A DNA stretch of 36,091 nucleotides from JAGTVG01 sp964389805 (GCA_964389805.1 CAYMFU010000059.1:1-36091); one strand, 5' to 3'. Shown: positions 1-8,938, numbered from the stretch's first letter. The notes: generated by a model not told the origin, from the sequence alone. Translations and numbers: made by a program.

Positions 1-428
1 CCAAGTGCTAATCCGGATAACCTGAAGTTGAGTCTGTAGATAAATACTTTTTCCAGTATCAAATCGAGGTCGCGTGCATCCTTATTTATGAAAAATGGTT
101 GTAAATTGTTGGTAAATATTGGGTATAGAGATCTCAGCTGATCACTGTGACCGACTGAAATTCCTTCTGCTCCATCCTTGGACCGAACCCTGCATATAAA
201 ACTATGTCCGTAGCGGAGTAATTCGAGTGTTTCAATTACTACTGGAGAACTAAACAATTCTTTTTTAAACACGGGCTGTTTAAGTATTTGGTCTAGCCTT
301 GCATACCTATTCTGTATTTCATCTGAAATATGTGGAGATGCTGTCTGCCCTATGGAAGAAAGTGGCATTGTTGATGCCAATCCTCCGGCCAGGGTAGTTG
401 ATATGAATTTACGTCTATTGATATCCAT
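1..428 (-). CDS. Tat-exported enolase-superfamily (mandelate racemase-like) protein, C-terminus outside the window
   Basis: The reading frame starts at an ATG at 428 and runs off the left edge, so only the first 142 residues are visible. Residues 5-10 (RRKFIS) followed by a hydrophobic stretch form a twin-arginine signal, implying export of a folded protein. Residues 50-140 resemble the N-terminal capping domain of the mandelate racemase/muconate lactonizing branch of the enolase superfamily: an opening strand plus a segment reading VRSKDGAEG where family members have V.T.dG..G. The metal-binding and acid/base residues lie in the missing barrel, so the substrate cannot be named. The gene runs in the same direction as the CBM9-like lipoprotein 51 bp upstream, which suggests a shared role in using carbohydrate or sugar acids. 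Family assignment is moderate; exact function unknown. Confidence 0.6.
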   Translation of the reverse strand, partial: MDINRRKFISTTLAGGLASTMPLSSIGQTASPHISDEIQNRYARLDQILKQPVFKKELFSSPVVIETLELLRYGHSFICRVRSKDGAEGISVGHSDQLRSLYPIFTNNLQPFFINKDARDLDLILEKVFIYRLNFRLSGLAL

Positions 429-479
429 GAAATGTGGTATTTAAATAATTGATTAATATCGCGATTCTGAAAGGTTTAT

Positions 480-1442
480 TCATTTCGAAATATCTACATA
501 TTGGGAAGAAAAATGAATGTATGTAAAACATTCCGGTACATGTGAATCCCAGACTCCATGCGGGCTCCAGGCCCAACCTCCGGAATCATTAGCTGGTGGG
601 GCTTCTTTATATTGATTAAAGCGGGAAAAATCCATGCGCCAGGTATCTTGATCCTTTGGTGGAAGACTTCGATTATCTCCTAAAGCCAATACCTTCATAC
701 CTGACCATGGCAGGGCTATTTCTACGGTCCACCCCCGATCCCGATCCTTGTCATTATTAATCGTACCGTCACAGTAAACAGCACTTTTTAATCCGGGGAA
801 GTCCCAGTTCCAATAACCGATACGTGGCCCTCTCGGATGTGGCTTATAACCCACACCGTGAAAGCGCTTTCTTCCCTTTTGATCCGGGCTAAATTCTGGT
901 AATTTATCATATCCTCCACTTTTGTACGATTCTTCCCAAATAAAAAATACTTCGTAGATGGTACCGTACGAATTAATTTCAAATTCGTAATAGGCATCCT
1001 TTCCCGCAATAAATAATTCTACATCATTGTCATTGTAGATCTTTGCATCTCGTTCTGTCAGTGTAGCCTGCAGGTTTGGTTCCTCTATCCAATACCCCAC
1101 ATAAAGAAATTCTTCATCCCACACCACAGCAGCCCTGGTATCATGGATCGTCTCAGCACCTGAAATCAGATCCCTAAACCGCGTTGATTTAGACACAGCC
1201 TGCCAGATTTCCTCATCAAGTTGTCCATCAATCTTTGGAGCTGATGAAATCTTGTACGCTGTATAATGAGGTATTTCTTCTTCATTACATGGAGGATATG
1301 CTACCAGATCTCCTGTAGAATTTGAGGGTATTTTTTTAGTCAATTCAGTTTTTTGATCTGCTAAATCGCTTCGTTGATCTTTTGGGCTATTGTCTTTACA
1401 GCAATAAAGGATCAATGCAATTAGAAGTAGTTTAAAATTCAT
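480..1442 (-). CDS. CBM9-like carbohydrate-binding lipoprotein
   Basis: A protein of about 320 residues. A short hydrophobic N-terminus ends in LILYCC (Cys14/Cys15), a loose lipobox suggesting a lipoprotein, although Tyr or Cys before the Cys is unusual. The body matches the carbohydrate-binding family 9-like (DOMON-type beta-sandwich) proteins of Bacteroidota: an APKIDGQLDEEIWQ opening, then WDEEFLYVGYWIEEP, DNDVELFI and a late GWTVEIALPW segment, all characteristic of the fold. Such proteins bind sugar chains or accompany glycan-degrading enzymes; no catalytic domain is visible. I chose the ATG at 1442 because it directly precedes the hydrophobic signal; an in-frame ATG at 1454 and a TTG at 1457 also exist. 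It lies 51 bp upstream of the enolase-family gene and 138 bp downstream of the histidine kinase. The ligand is unknown. Confidence 0.7.
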   Translation of the reverse strand: MNFKLLLIALILYCCKDNSPKDQRSDLADQKTELTKKIPSNSTGDLVAYPPCNEEEIPHYTAYKISSAPKIDGQLDEEIWQAVSKSTRFRDLISGAETIHDTRAAVVWDEEFLYVGYWIEEPNLQATLTERDAKIYNDNDVELFIAGKDAYYEFEINSYGTIYEVFFIWEESYKSGGYDKLPEFSPDQKGRKRFHGVGYKPHPRGPRIGYWNWDFPGLKSAVYCDGTINNDKDRDRGWTVEIALPWSGMKVLALGDNRSLPPKDQDTWRMDFSRFNQYKEAPPANDSGGWAWSPHGVWDSHVPECFTYIHFSSQYVDISK

Positions 1443-1580
1443 ATTATCTGGCATCAACTCTTATCATACCTGAACCATCCATTCCGAACCCAAAACTCCT
1501 CTTTCCACACATCGGGTATGGGTATTTGGAAAAAGACGAAGATTCTAAACAATATTTCTAAGTATATCAGCCGTTTGGGA

Positions 1581-4500
1581 TCAGGTAGTCAGTACTTTGA
1601 GCTTTTCTTCAAACTGCTCCAATAAAGCATCAAAACAATTATCAATTTCATTCACATAATCACCCCCACCCGGAGGCAAAGAGTTGTTCACAAATTCAGC
1701 TCTCACCCTATCCACCAGGCTTTCCATCCGATGCATTTGAAGCAATCGCATATTGGACCGCATACTATGCCTGATCTGCCTGAATTCATCAAAGTTTTCC
1801 TCTTTCAAAGCTTTGGCCAAATTGGTCTTATAAGTTGAAAACTCACCAAGCAATAGATTGATAAGCATAACATACTGTGTTGGCACCTCCCCATACAGAT
1901 AATCCACTTCCGAAAAATTAATTAATTGATCTTTATCAGACACGGGATCCAATTCAATAACAGTATTGGTCAGGGATGGTGAAATTGCCTCACGTAACAG
2001 TTCCTGGATCTTTTCGATCATAACTTTAGGATTGATCGGCTTACTTATATAATCATCCATTCCAGTTTTCGAAATGGTGTTTATGGTTATTTCAGATATA
2101 TCCCCGGTGACTGCCAGTATCGGTGTGCGTTTATTCGTCAGGCTTTCAATCTCCCGGATTCTTTTAGAAGCCTGGAAACCATCCATTATCGGCATCTGGA
2201 GGTCGAGTAGTACCACATCATAATTATTCTCCACAAATAACTTAACGGCTTCTTCTCCGTTGGAGGCTAAATCCAATTCAAACTTCCAAAGGTCAGCATA
2301 TCCTTTCATAAGAAATTGATTGGATGAAACATCCTCTGCATATAAGATCTTTAGATTCTGTATTTCATTTGTGATGGTATCGAGGGCTTCATTCTTTGTT
2401 GCTATTTTATCTTTATCTACCACTCCAAATGGTAATTCTACTGTAAACTTAGAACCAGTATTCAGTTCACTGGCAACTGAAATATTGCCACCCAGGAGTT
2501 CTATTAACTGTTTTACAATGGTAAGCCCTAAACCGGTTCCGCCATATCTTCTGGAGATATGGGTTTCCCCCTGGTGGAAAGGTTCAAAAATGGAACATAA
2601 CTTTTCGGGAGAAATACCAATTCCCGTATCACTAACTTCGAATTTTATTCTAACGGTATCTTTATCTTTACTTAGAAGTTTTAGGCAAATGCTGATCTGC
2701 CCCTGGTCCGTAAACTTCTGGGAATTACTTAACAGGTTGTTCAGTATCTGTGTCAGGCGGCTATAATCTCCATTTATATATGAGGGGATCTTTTTATCGA
2801 TGTCTAATGCCAATTCCAGCCTGGAGCTATCAAGTTGAAGCTTGTAGCTTTCGTATATATTCCAGATAAATTCTTTCAGGTTAAAATCAATATTCTCAAA
2901 AACCAGCTTGCCAGCTTTTATTTTAGAGAAATCCAGCAGGTCATTGATCAGCCTCAACAAATTATCAGATGAAAATTTCAGCGTATTAATCAATCTCAGC
3001 TGGTCCGGGTTTGGGTTCTGCTCAAGTAATAGATATGTCATCCCTATCACGACATTGAGAGGGGTACGTATCTCATGACTCATCATGGAAAGAAAATCTT
3101 CTTTTGCATTTAATGCTTCTTCAGCTGTTTTCCTCGCCCTAACCAACTCCATATTTGTGCGTACCGCATCAGTTATATTTCTAACGATGCCGATTGCCTC
3201 ATCCTCAGTAATGGCGATGATCCTTGCTTCATAATTATTAACCTTGCCAGTTTCCTCAAGTTCATATTCACAGAGTTCAACCTTTTTATTCTGGAAGGAC
3301 CGCTGCAGGCATTCATAAACATTCAAATACGCATTTGCCGGAAATGCATCTTTCATGTTCTTCCCCTCGAAACTCTTAATATTGAAGGTGGAATGATCAG
3401 CCGATTCTCCTGCCATAACCTCCAGAAAATCACCCAGTTTATTGATTCTGAAAAACTGGTCAGGAAAGGCATCAAATATAGCTTTAAAATTGACCAGTGC
3501 GTTTCGAAGCCTTTCATTGGAATCGATTTTTTCAGTAATATCAGTAACAGAACAAATGATCCTATCAGGTAAACCGCCTTCATAAAAGATCTTTCCCCTG
3601 GCTAAAACCCATAATGAAACCCTGCTTTTATGGATCATTTTAAAGGTTTCTTCAAAATAGGATTTCCCTTCCTTAACATACTGCTCTATAGCATTCTTCA
3701 AAGCATTCAGGTCTTTGGGATCAATCAGACGGTCCCTTAAAAACTGTTCATCAATATGATCCTCCGGATTATAACCCAGTAAACTTTTCAGACTGCTGTC
3801 AACGAAGAGATGTTTTTCCCTAAATGAGTAATCCCAGATCCCATTATGCCCCGCTTCAACTGCCAGCTGATAACGGTCCCTGATCTTTTCCAACTCCAGT
3901 TGATAATTTATTCGATCCGATATGTTTCTTAAATTCGCTATGGATCGTACAAGACGGCCCCGAGTATCATACTCACGTTCAACGTGAACCTCAACCCATG
4001 CCGGAGTTCCCGATTTGTGCATTATCCTGAACCTGTTCACAAGGAATTTATCGCGGTGTCGTAAACTCTGTTTCCAGATCAGTTCAAATGGCTTTCGGTC
4101 CTCTTCGTATATAAAATGGCCAAATTCCTTCTCATTCAGGATCTCTGCAGGTTCATAGCCCATTAACTGGAAGCAGGACGGGCTAACATAAATTATCCGG
4201 TTACCGGAATCAAGTTGGAGGATAACATCCCGTGACTGGCTAAGGATCTTTTTGTAGAAGTCCTTATCCCATACTTGATCTTCTTCCTCCTCTTCAGAAT
4301 CGTTTTTTTCTATATTAAACCAGAAATACTTATGATCATTAAATTTTAATTCATTAACCTGCACAGAAAGTATAATCTTTATTCCTGCGGGTAGGTTATG
4401 TTCCCCTGTAATAGAGAAGGTATTTTTGGGGCGAGCAGGTCCTGTCATCCGGCCAAAAAAGGATTTAAGTACTGGTAATAACTCTCCTACATGTTTATCT

Positions 4501-4628
4501 ACTACCTCTATGGCAGCACATTCCAACAATTCTGCAGCACGTTTATTAATTCCCAGTATTTGGCCAGTTGAATTCGTAACAATCGCTGAGCCTTGATTCG
4601 CTTCTATGAAAGAAGTAAAATCAATCAT
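1581..4628 (-). CDS. Soluble multi-PAS hybrid histidine kinase with receiver and Hpt domains
   Basis: A 1015-residue cytoplasmic sensor kinase with no transmembrane segment. Domain order: about four PAS folds (roughly 5-105, 125-240, 250-370 and 378-490, the second and third with PAC-like ends), a HisKA dimerization helix with phospho-acceptor His518 (SHEIRTPLN), an HATPase domain (about 620-735, Asn box at 631-635, ATP lid GGTGLGL), a receiver with Asp809 (LLDLQMP), acidic pair 765-766 and Lys863, and a C-terminal four-helix Hpt-like domain with a likely phospho-His954 (RHSMRSNM). It thus carries His-Asp-His relay steps in one chain and should hand phosphate to a separate response regulator, none of which is encoded in the window. 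The PAS ligand is unknown. An inverted repeat sits just upstream. Kinase assignment is firm; the Hpt call is good but diverged. Confidence 0.93.
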   Translation of the reverse strand: MIDFTSFIEANQGSAIVTNSTGQILGINKRAAELLECAAIEVVDKHVGELLPVLKSFFGRMTGPARPKNTFSITGEHNLPAGIKIILSVQVNELKFNDHKYFWFNIEKNDSEEEEEDQVWDKDFYKKILSQSRDVILQLDSGNRIIYVSPSCFQLMGYEPAEILNEKEFGHFIYEEDRKPFELIWKQSLRHRDKFLVNRFRIMHKSGTPAWVEVHVEREYDTRGRLVRSIANLRNISDRINYQLELEKIRDRYQLAVEAGHNGIWDYSFREKHLFVDSSLKSLLGYNPEDHIDEQFLRDRLIDPKDLNALKNAIEQYVKEGKSYFEETFKMIHKSRVSLWVLARGKIFYEGGLPDRIICSVTDITEKIDSNERLRNALVNFKAIFDAFPDQFFRINKLGDFLEVMAGESADHSTFNIKSFEGKNMKDAFPANAYLNVYECLQRSFQNKKVELCEYELEETGKVNNYEARIIAITEDEAIGIVRNITDAVRTNMELVRARKTAEEALNAKEDFLSMMSHEIRTPLNVVIGMTYLLLEQNPNPDQLRLINTLKFSSDNLLRLINDLLDFSKIKAGKLVFENIDFNLKEFIWNIYESYKLQLDSSRLELALDIDKKIPSYINGDYSRLTQILNNLLSNSQKFTDQGQISICLKLLSKDKDTVRIKFEVSDTGIGISPEKLCSIFEPFHQGETHISRRYGGTGLGLTIVKQLIELLGGNISVASELNTGSKFTVELPFGVVDKDKIATKNEALDTITNEIQNLKILYAEDVSSNQFLMKGYADLWKFELDLASNGEEAVKLFVENNYDVVLLDLQMPIMDGFQASKRIREIESLTNKRTPILAVTGDISEITINTISKTGMDDYISKPINPKVMIEKIQELLREAISPSLTNTVIELDPVSDKDQLINFSEVDYLYGEVPTQYVMLINLLLGEFSTYKTNLAKALKEENFDEFRQIRHSMRSNMRLLQMHRMESLVDRVRAEFVNNSLPPGGGDYVNEIDNCFDALLEQFEEKLKVLTT

Positions 4629-4657
4629 TCGGAACTAGTCTAATATTCTTATACATG

Positions 4658-4675
4658 TTGACCACTAACGGTCAA
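4658..4675. promoter_or_regulatory. Operator-like inverted repeat upstream of the histidine kinase
   Basis: Perfect 6-bp arms TTGACC and GGTCAA separated by 6 bp, centred about 38 bp before the kinase start codon in the gap shared with metG. Half-site length and spacing fit a dimeric regulator, but the region is AT-rich and no regulator is known. Confidence 0.3.
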
Positions 4676-4860
4676 TCTTCATTAATTGTGTTATTCTAAT
4701 ATTTATCTTACCTTTTATGATAAAAAAATATGCCTTTCTCCCAAATTGAAAGATAAAAAAAAATATAAACTCAACCGAATAAAAATTTCACTTTTTTCGG
4801 TAATCGATAATAGTCAGGCTTTAATTTTCTTTTCTTTTCCAGGGTATTTCCAGCCCATAA

Positions 4861-4892
4861 TTAGAGTAGAACACACTGAATGATTATCTTTG
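4861..4892 (+). promoter_or_regulatory. Bacteroidota-type promoter for metG
   Basis: TATCTTTG at 4885-4892 matches the Bacteroidota -7 consensus TAnnTTTG exactly. A weak TTAG at 4861-4864 stands 20 bp upstream in the -33 position. Transcription from here would give a leader of roughly 15 nt to the ATG at 4914. The in-frame TTG at 4890 lies inside the -7 box, which argues against it as a start codon. Confidence 0.5.
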
Positions 4893-4913
4893 CGGAAATT
4901 CGCTCCATCTGAA

Positions 4914-6965
4914 ATGAGTAATAAAAGTTCATACAAAAGATATACAATAACAGCAGCCCTTCCATATGTGAATGGTCCGGTTCATATTGGACATCTCGCC
5001 GGGGTATATATCCCCGCTGATATATACGCTCGTTATCTCAGGCTTAAAGGAAAAGATATCCTTTACATTTGTGGATCTGATGAACACGGGGTTCCGATCA
5101 CCATTCGTGCAAAAAAAGAGGGAATTAGCCCCCAGGAGGTAGTGGATAAATATCATGAGATCAATAAAAAGGCATTTCGTGATTTGGGCATAAGCTTTGA
5201 CATATACGACCGGACCTCATCACCGGTTCATCATGAAACTGCTGCGGATTTTTTCAAAAAACTATATGATAATGGAAAATTCGTAGAGAAGGAGTCTGAA
5301 CAATATTATGATGAGAAAAGCGAGCAATTCCTCACCGACCGATACATTATCGGGACTTGTCCAAGCTGTAGTTTTACAGAGGCTTATGGCGATCAGTGTG
5401 AACAATGCGGGTCATCTTTAAGCCCTTCAGAACTTATTAATCCACGGTCTACTATGAGTGGTGAAAAGCCTGTACTGAAGGAAACAAAACATTGGTATCT
5501 TCCACTCGAAAAAGATGAGGAATGGTTGTCTAAATGGATCTTAGAAGAACATAAAGAATGGAAATCTAATGTATATGGACAATGTAAAAGCTGGCTGGAC
5601 AATGGCTTGCAACCCAGGGCCGTTACACGGGACCTGGACTGGGGTGTCCCTGTTCCTCTGCCTGGCGCTGAAGGAAAGGTCCTTTATGTCTGGTTCGATG
5701 CTCCAATAGGATACATATCAGCAACTAAGCAATGGGCAAAAGACAATAATAAGGACTGGGAGCCGTATTGGAAATCAAAAGATACACGACTAATCCATTT
5801 TATTGGCAAGGATAATATCGTATTTCATTGTATAATCTTTCCCGCCATGCTGAAGGCACACCAGGAGTATATTCTTCCTGACAATGTGCCAGCCAATGAG
5901 TTCCTTAACCTGGAGAACAATAAAATTTCTACATCAAAAAACTGGGCCGTCTGGTTACACGAATACCTGGTAGAATTGCCAGGTAAGGAAGACGTCCTTC
6001 GTTACACTTTATGTGCCAATGCTCCGGAAGCCAAGGACAATGACTTTACCTGGAAAGATTATCAGGCAAAGAATAACAATGAACTGGTAGCTATATTAGG
6101 AAATTTTGTTAACAGGGCCCTCGTTCTCACACAAAAGTATTTCGAGGGTAAAGTGCCGAAGAGATCGGACTTGTTTGATTATGACCTGGAGGTTTTAAAA
6201 AAGATCGATAAGATCCCTTTAAATATTGAAAAGTCACTCGATCAATTCAAATTCAGGGAAGCTTTATCGCATTATATAGAACTTGCCAGAACTGGCAATA
6301 AATACCTCGCTGATACTGAACCCTGGAAGCTTATAAAAGATAACGAAGACCGGGTTGGTACCATACTCAACTTATCTTTACAGATTGTAACTAAGCTGGC
6401 CACTTTTGGTGAACCTTTCCTCCCTTTCAGCTCCGTAAAAATATTTGACATGTTGAATATTGAGCCTGTTGGATGGGAAAATGCGAAAGAGGAGATCATC
6501 ATCAAAGAGGGACATCAATTAAATAAGCCATATCTTCTTTTTGAAAAAATTGAAGACAAAGTTGTTGAAATGCAGATACAGAAACTCGAGAATACAAAAA
6601 CCACTAATATGGAAACAGCGCCATATCCGCCGATAGGACCAGAAATGGTATATGATGATTTTGCTAAACTCGACATGCGTATTGGCGAGATCCTTTCGGC
6701 AGAAAAAATTGTAAAGTCAAAAAAATTATTGAAACTGAAGGTAGATATAGGAGTTGAGGTGAGAACTGTATTAAGTGGAATTGCTGAGCAATTCAGCCCC
6801 GAAGACGTTGTCGGGAAAAAAGTTGTATTGCTGGCGAACCTTCAACCCAGGAAAATGATGGGTATAGAATCCCAGGGAATGATCCTGATGTCTGAAGATA
6901 AAGAAGGTGTATTCCGGTTCCTGGCCCCTGATGGTGAAGCTGACAATGGATCTACTATCAGTTAA
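4914..6965 (+). CDS. metG: Methionine--tRNA ligase
   Basis: A class I aminoacyl-tRNA synthetase of 683 residues that charges tRNA-Met with methionine in the cytoplasm. HIGH signature at 24-27 (PVHIGHLAG), a zinc knuckle with two CxxC pairs (CPSC...CEQC), and the second ATP-binding signature as KISTS, the form usual in this phylum. The last ~110 residues (from YDDFAKLDMRIGEI) form an EMAPII/Trbp111-like tRNA-binding domain that promotes dimerization and tRNA capture. Length fits the long two-part MetG. I chose the ATG at 4914; a TTG 24 bp upstream overlaps the proposed promoter. It is divergent from the histidine kinase and appears monocistronic or loosely linked to the small secreted protein 108 bp downstream. 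Confidence 0.97.
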   Translation: MSNKSSYKRYTITAALPYVNGPVHIGHLAGVYIPADIYARYLRLKGKDILYICGSDEHGVPITIRAKKEGISPQEVVDKYHEINKKAFRDLGISFDIYDRTSSPVHHETAADFFKKLYDNGKFVEKESEQYYDEKSEQFLTDRYIIGTCPSCSFTEAYGDQCEQCGSSLSPSELINPRSTMSGEKPVLKETKHWYLPLEKDEEWLSKWILEEHKEWKSNVYGQCKSWLDNGLQPRAVTRDLDWGVPVPLPGAEGKVLYVWFDAPIGYISATKQWAKDNNKDWEPYWKSKDTRLIHFIGKDNIVFHCIIFPAMLKAHQEYILPDNVPANEFLNLENNKISTSKNWAVWLHEYLVELPGKEDVLRYTLCANAPEAKDNDFTWKDYQAKNNNELVAILGNFVNRALVLTQKYFEGKVPKRSDLFDYDLEVLKKIDKIPLNIEKSLDQFKFREALSHYIELARTGNKYLADTEPWKLIKDNEDRVGTILNLSLQIVTKLATFGEPFLPFSSVKIFDMLNIEPVGWENAKEEIIIKEGHQLNKPYLLFEKIEDKVVEMQIQKLENTKTTNMETAPYPPIGPEMVYDDFAKLDMRIGEILSAEKIVKSKKLLKLKVDIGVEVRTVLSGIAEQFSPEDVVGKKVVLLANLQPRKMMGIESQGMILMSEDKEGVFRFLAPDGEADNGSTIS

Positions 6966-7073
6966 TCCTGTATCTGTTTAAAAGATGAATTAGAGGATAT
7001 CTTTATGAGATAATTTTCTCCAATTCAAGGCAATAGATATTAACTTAGTGAGTTATATAATAAAACAGGTTGT

Positions 7074-7448
7074 ATGTTAAAGGTTGTATATTTATTTCTG
7101 CTCTTTCTGGGCTTATCAGTAATGGCACAGGCTCAGACCCAAAAAAAATATCAGACTACTAAAGGTGATTCCTATAACTACAGGTCTCAATATAATGCAA
7201 AACCTTCCAAAAAGGAGGTAAAAAAAGCAAAAAAAGCATACAAGAATAGCTATGCCAGGCAATTTGATGTAAAGATCGAAGAGTATGAAGATCGAATGCA
7301 GGCAAATGCTAAAAAGTATAAGAAACTATCACAGGAAGCTAAGAAGCCACAATATTCTGACCCTACTTATTTCGGACATAAAAACAAGCCTAGAAAAAGG
7401 AAACCCGGGAAGAAGAAGTTCTGCAAAGAATGCCAGATCGTACATTAG
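7074..7448 (+). CDS. Small basic secreted protein with a C-terminal CxxC
   Basis: A 124-residue protein with a clear signal peptide (residues 1-20, cleavage expected after AQA). The mature part is very rich in Lys, Tyr and Gln, probably helical or disordered, with no enzyme motif. It ends in KFCKECQIVH, placing a CxxC pair (117 and 120) and a terminal His at the very C-terminus, suited to metal binding or a disulfide after export. I have an impression of short lysine-rich secreted proteins with similar CKEC-type tails in related bacteria, but cannot name a family. It follows metG by 108 bp and is followed by a 332-bp gap. The coding call is supported by the signal peptide; function unknown. 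Confidence 0.7.
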   Translation: MLKVVYLFLLFLGLSVMAQAQTQKKYQTTKGDSYNYRSQYNAKPSKKEVKKAKKAYKNSYARQFDVKIEEYEDRMQANAKKYKKLSQEAKKPQYSDPTYFGHKNKPRKRKPGKKKFCKECQIVH

Positions 7449-7780
7449 GTATTTACAGAATCACTCCTAAATCAGACCCTCCCAATTCTTCCATATTGCT
7501 ATTACATCAGTGAAGAAAAGGATTCTACTAACTATCGCTTAGGATGCTATAAGAATCGGCATCTATTTTTAGCCACTTATTGCAAATTGTTGATTGCCTT
7601 ATTTTTTCCAGCCCTTATTATAAATTGTTGATTGCCTTATTTTTTCCGGGCCCTTATTATATATTGCTCAATCCATGGCATCCTTTTAAAGGATTTTGAA
7701 TATCAATCCAATTTTTAATACATATTATCTTCAAATTAAAATTCTATGTACTTAAATTAGAAGCCTCTAAATCATTAAAT
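7449..7780. other. 332-bp gap between the small secreted protein and deoC
   Basis: No credible gene, tRNA or strong promoter seen. It contains the 38-bp tandem duplication at 7584-7660 and, at 7680-7694, a 15-bp palindrome (ATCCTTT-T-AAAGGAT) followed by Ts, too compact to be a convincing terminator. The last 80 bp before deoC are AT-rich and probably carry its promoter, but no TAnnTTTG box is present. Confidence 0.6.
7584..7660. repeat. Tandem duplication of a 38-bp unit
   Basis: The unit at 7584-7621 is repeated directly at 7622-7660 with one base inserted and one substitution in the CCAGC/CCGGGC stretch. Each begins AAATTGTTGATTGCC and ends CCCTTATTAT. The near identity points to a recent local duplication in noncoding DNA. 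Confidence 0.9.
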
Positions 7781-8440
7781 ATGCATAATATAAATCAATA
7801 TATTGAACATACCATCCTGAAAGCCAATACTTCCCATGAGGATATCGATAAAATTGTTCAGGAAGCTAAAGATTATCAATTCAAAGGAATTTGTGTTCCT
7901 CCTTTCTGGGTAAAGAGGGCCAGGACTGGCCTGGGAGAAAATGATGTGCAACTGGTAACAGTATCCGGATTCCCTTTCGGATATAATAAAACCGAGACCA
8001 AGGTATTTGAGATTGAACAGGCACTAAATGACGGAGCCGATGAGGTTGACATTGTTTGGAACCTGTCCGCCTACAAATCAGAAATGAACTGGGTTAAACA
8101 GGACATTGCAAAGTGTGCTGAAAAATTGCATGATCAGGGTAAATTTCTAAAAGTAATCCTCGAAACGGCCTACCTGAGCAAAGAGGAGATCATTGAAGGA
8201 TGCCATATCTGTAAAGATGCTGGTGCTGATTTCGTTAAGACATCAACGGGTTTTGCTCATGAAGGTGCTGTTATAGAGAATATAAAAATAATGCGCACTG
8301 CATTGCCTTCCAGTGTAGGCATAAAAGCTGCTGGAGGGATAAAGGACCTTGAAACTGCTGTAGCCATGGTAAAAGCCGGTGCAGATCGAATTGGGACTTC
8401 CTCTGGCGTATCAATTTTAGAAGAAGCCAGAGCATCATAA
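7781..8440 (+). CDS. deoC: Deoxyribose-phosphate aldolase
   Basis: A class I aldolase of 219 residues that splits 2-deoxyribose-5-phosphate into glyceraldehyde-3-phosphate and acetaldehyde, the last step of deoxynucleoside breakdown in the cytoplasm. It is a single TIM barrel with the Schiff-base lysine Lys153 in FVKTSTGF, the second conserved lysine Lys182 in GIKAAGG, and the acidic residue Asp90 in ADEVDIV. The substrate phosphate loop GTSSGV lies near the end. Length is normal for the family. The ATG is the only good start. It is followed 3 bp later by acyP, so the two are very probably co-transcribed. No other deoxynucleoside catabolic gene is adjacent. Confidence 0.96.
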   Translation: MHNINQYIEHTILKANTSHEDIDKIVQEAKDYQFKGICVPPFWVKRARTGLGENDVQLVTVSGFPFGYNKTETKVFEIEQALNDGADEVDIVWNLSAYKSEMNWVKQDIAKCAEKLHDQGKFLKVILETAYLSKEEIIEGCHICKDAGADFVKTSTGFAHEGAVIENIKIMRTALPSSVGIKAAGGIKDLETAVAMVKAGADRIGTSSGVSILEEARAS

Positions 8441-8443
8441 AAC

Positions 8444-8725
8444 ATGACAGGGCATAAAAAGAATTTACAGATCAGTATTTCAGGAAGGGTCCAGGGTGTT
8501 GGATTCAGATATTCCGCCCTTCATAAAGCTCAGCAACTGGGCATCAATGGATATGTTAAGAATATGTATGATGGATCGGTATTCATCGAGGCTGAGGCTG
8601 AGGAAGTCTCAATGGATCATTTTTTAATATGGTGTAATAAGGGGCCGACCTTCTCCAGGGTCGAGAAAGTAAGGGTGACCGAAGGGATCATAAAGAATTA
8701 TACTTCCTTCACAGTCAAACATTGA
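8444..8725 (+). CDS. acyP: Acylphosphatase
   Basis: A 93-residue alpha/beta protein that hydrolyses acyl phosphates such as acetyl phosphate. The catalytic pair is present: Arg22 in GRVQGVGFR, which holds the phosphate, and Asn40 in YVKNMYDGSV, which positions water. Length and the single-domain form fit the family. The start codon lies 3 bp after the deoC stop, so it is translated from the same message. Its physiological link to deoC is unclear; such pairs occur in related genomes but the metabolic reason is not established. No terminator follows directly; the next one on this strand is about 300 bp downstream and seems to belong to another transcript. Confidence 0.95.
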   Translation: MTGHKKNLQISISGRVQGVGFRYSALHKAQQLGINGYVKNMYDGSVFIEAEAEEVSMDHFLIWCNKGPTFSRVEKVRVTEGIIKNYTSFTVKH

Positions 8726-8938
8726 TAAATATTAATTGAAATTTCCCTTTCTGTTCATCATACCCTCGTAAATGTCGATTGCCCTTAACAATCCTACACC
8801 TCTAACCGGCTATCTTTAATGCTATCCAATGCCCTGATATAAAAATTTATTTTCCATAATGAACCGCATTTTCCCAGTTTGGGATATGTAGTGTATGCCA
8901 AAAGCTCTATTTTGGCCATTTCAGGTACATTCCTGGTC

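Noticed and set aside
1454..1579. A short minus-strand frame before the CBM9-like gene whose end would read WKEEFWVRNGWFRYDKS and whose TGA overlaps an ATG (TGATG)
   Set aside because: Only about 30-40 residues, no ATG, no recognised family; the tryptophan-rich look is suggestive but not enough to call a gene.
1867..1881. TTGGCACC... resembling a sigma-54 -24 element
   Set aside because: Inside the kinase coding region and lacks a TTGC at the -12 position.
2320..2766. 148-residue plus-strand frame
   Set aside because: Lies wholly inside the kinase gene on the opposite strand, whose HATPase and receiver motifs are unmistakable.
4686..4883. 65-residue plus-strand frame between the kinase and metG
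   Set aside because: Composition is that of AT-rich noncoding DNA (Lys, Ile, Phe, Ser), no homology or signal, and it overlaps the metG promoter.
7000..7020. Weak hairpin TATCT/AGATA followed by ATTTT after metG
   Set aside because: Five AT-rich base pairs are not enough to support a terminator.
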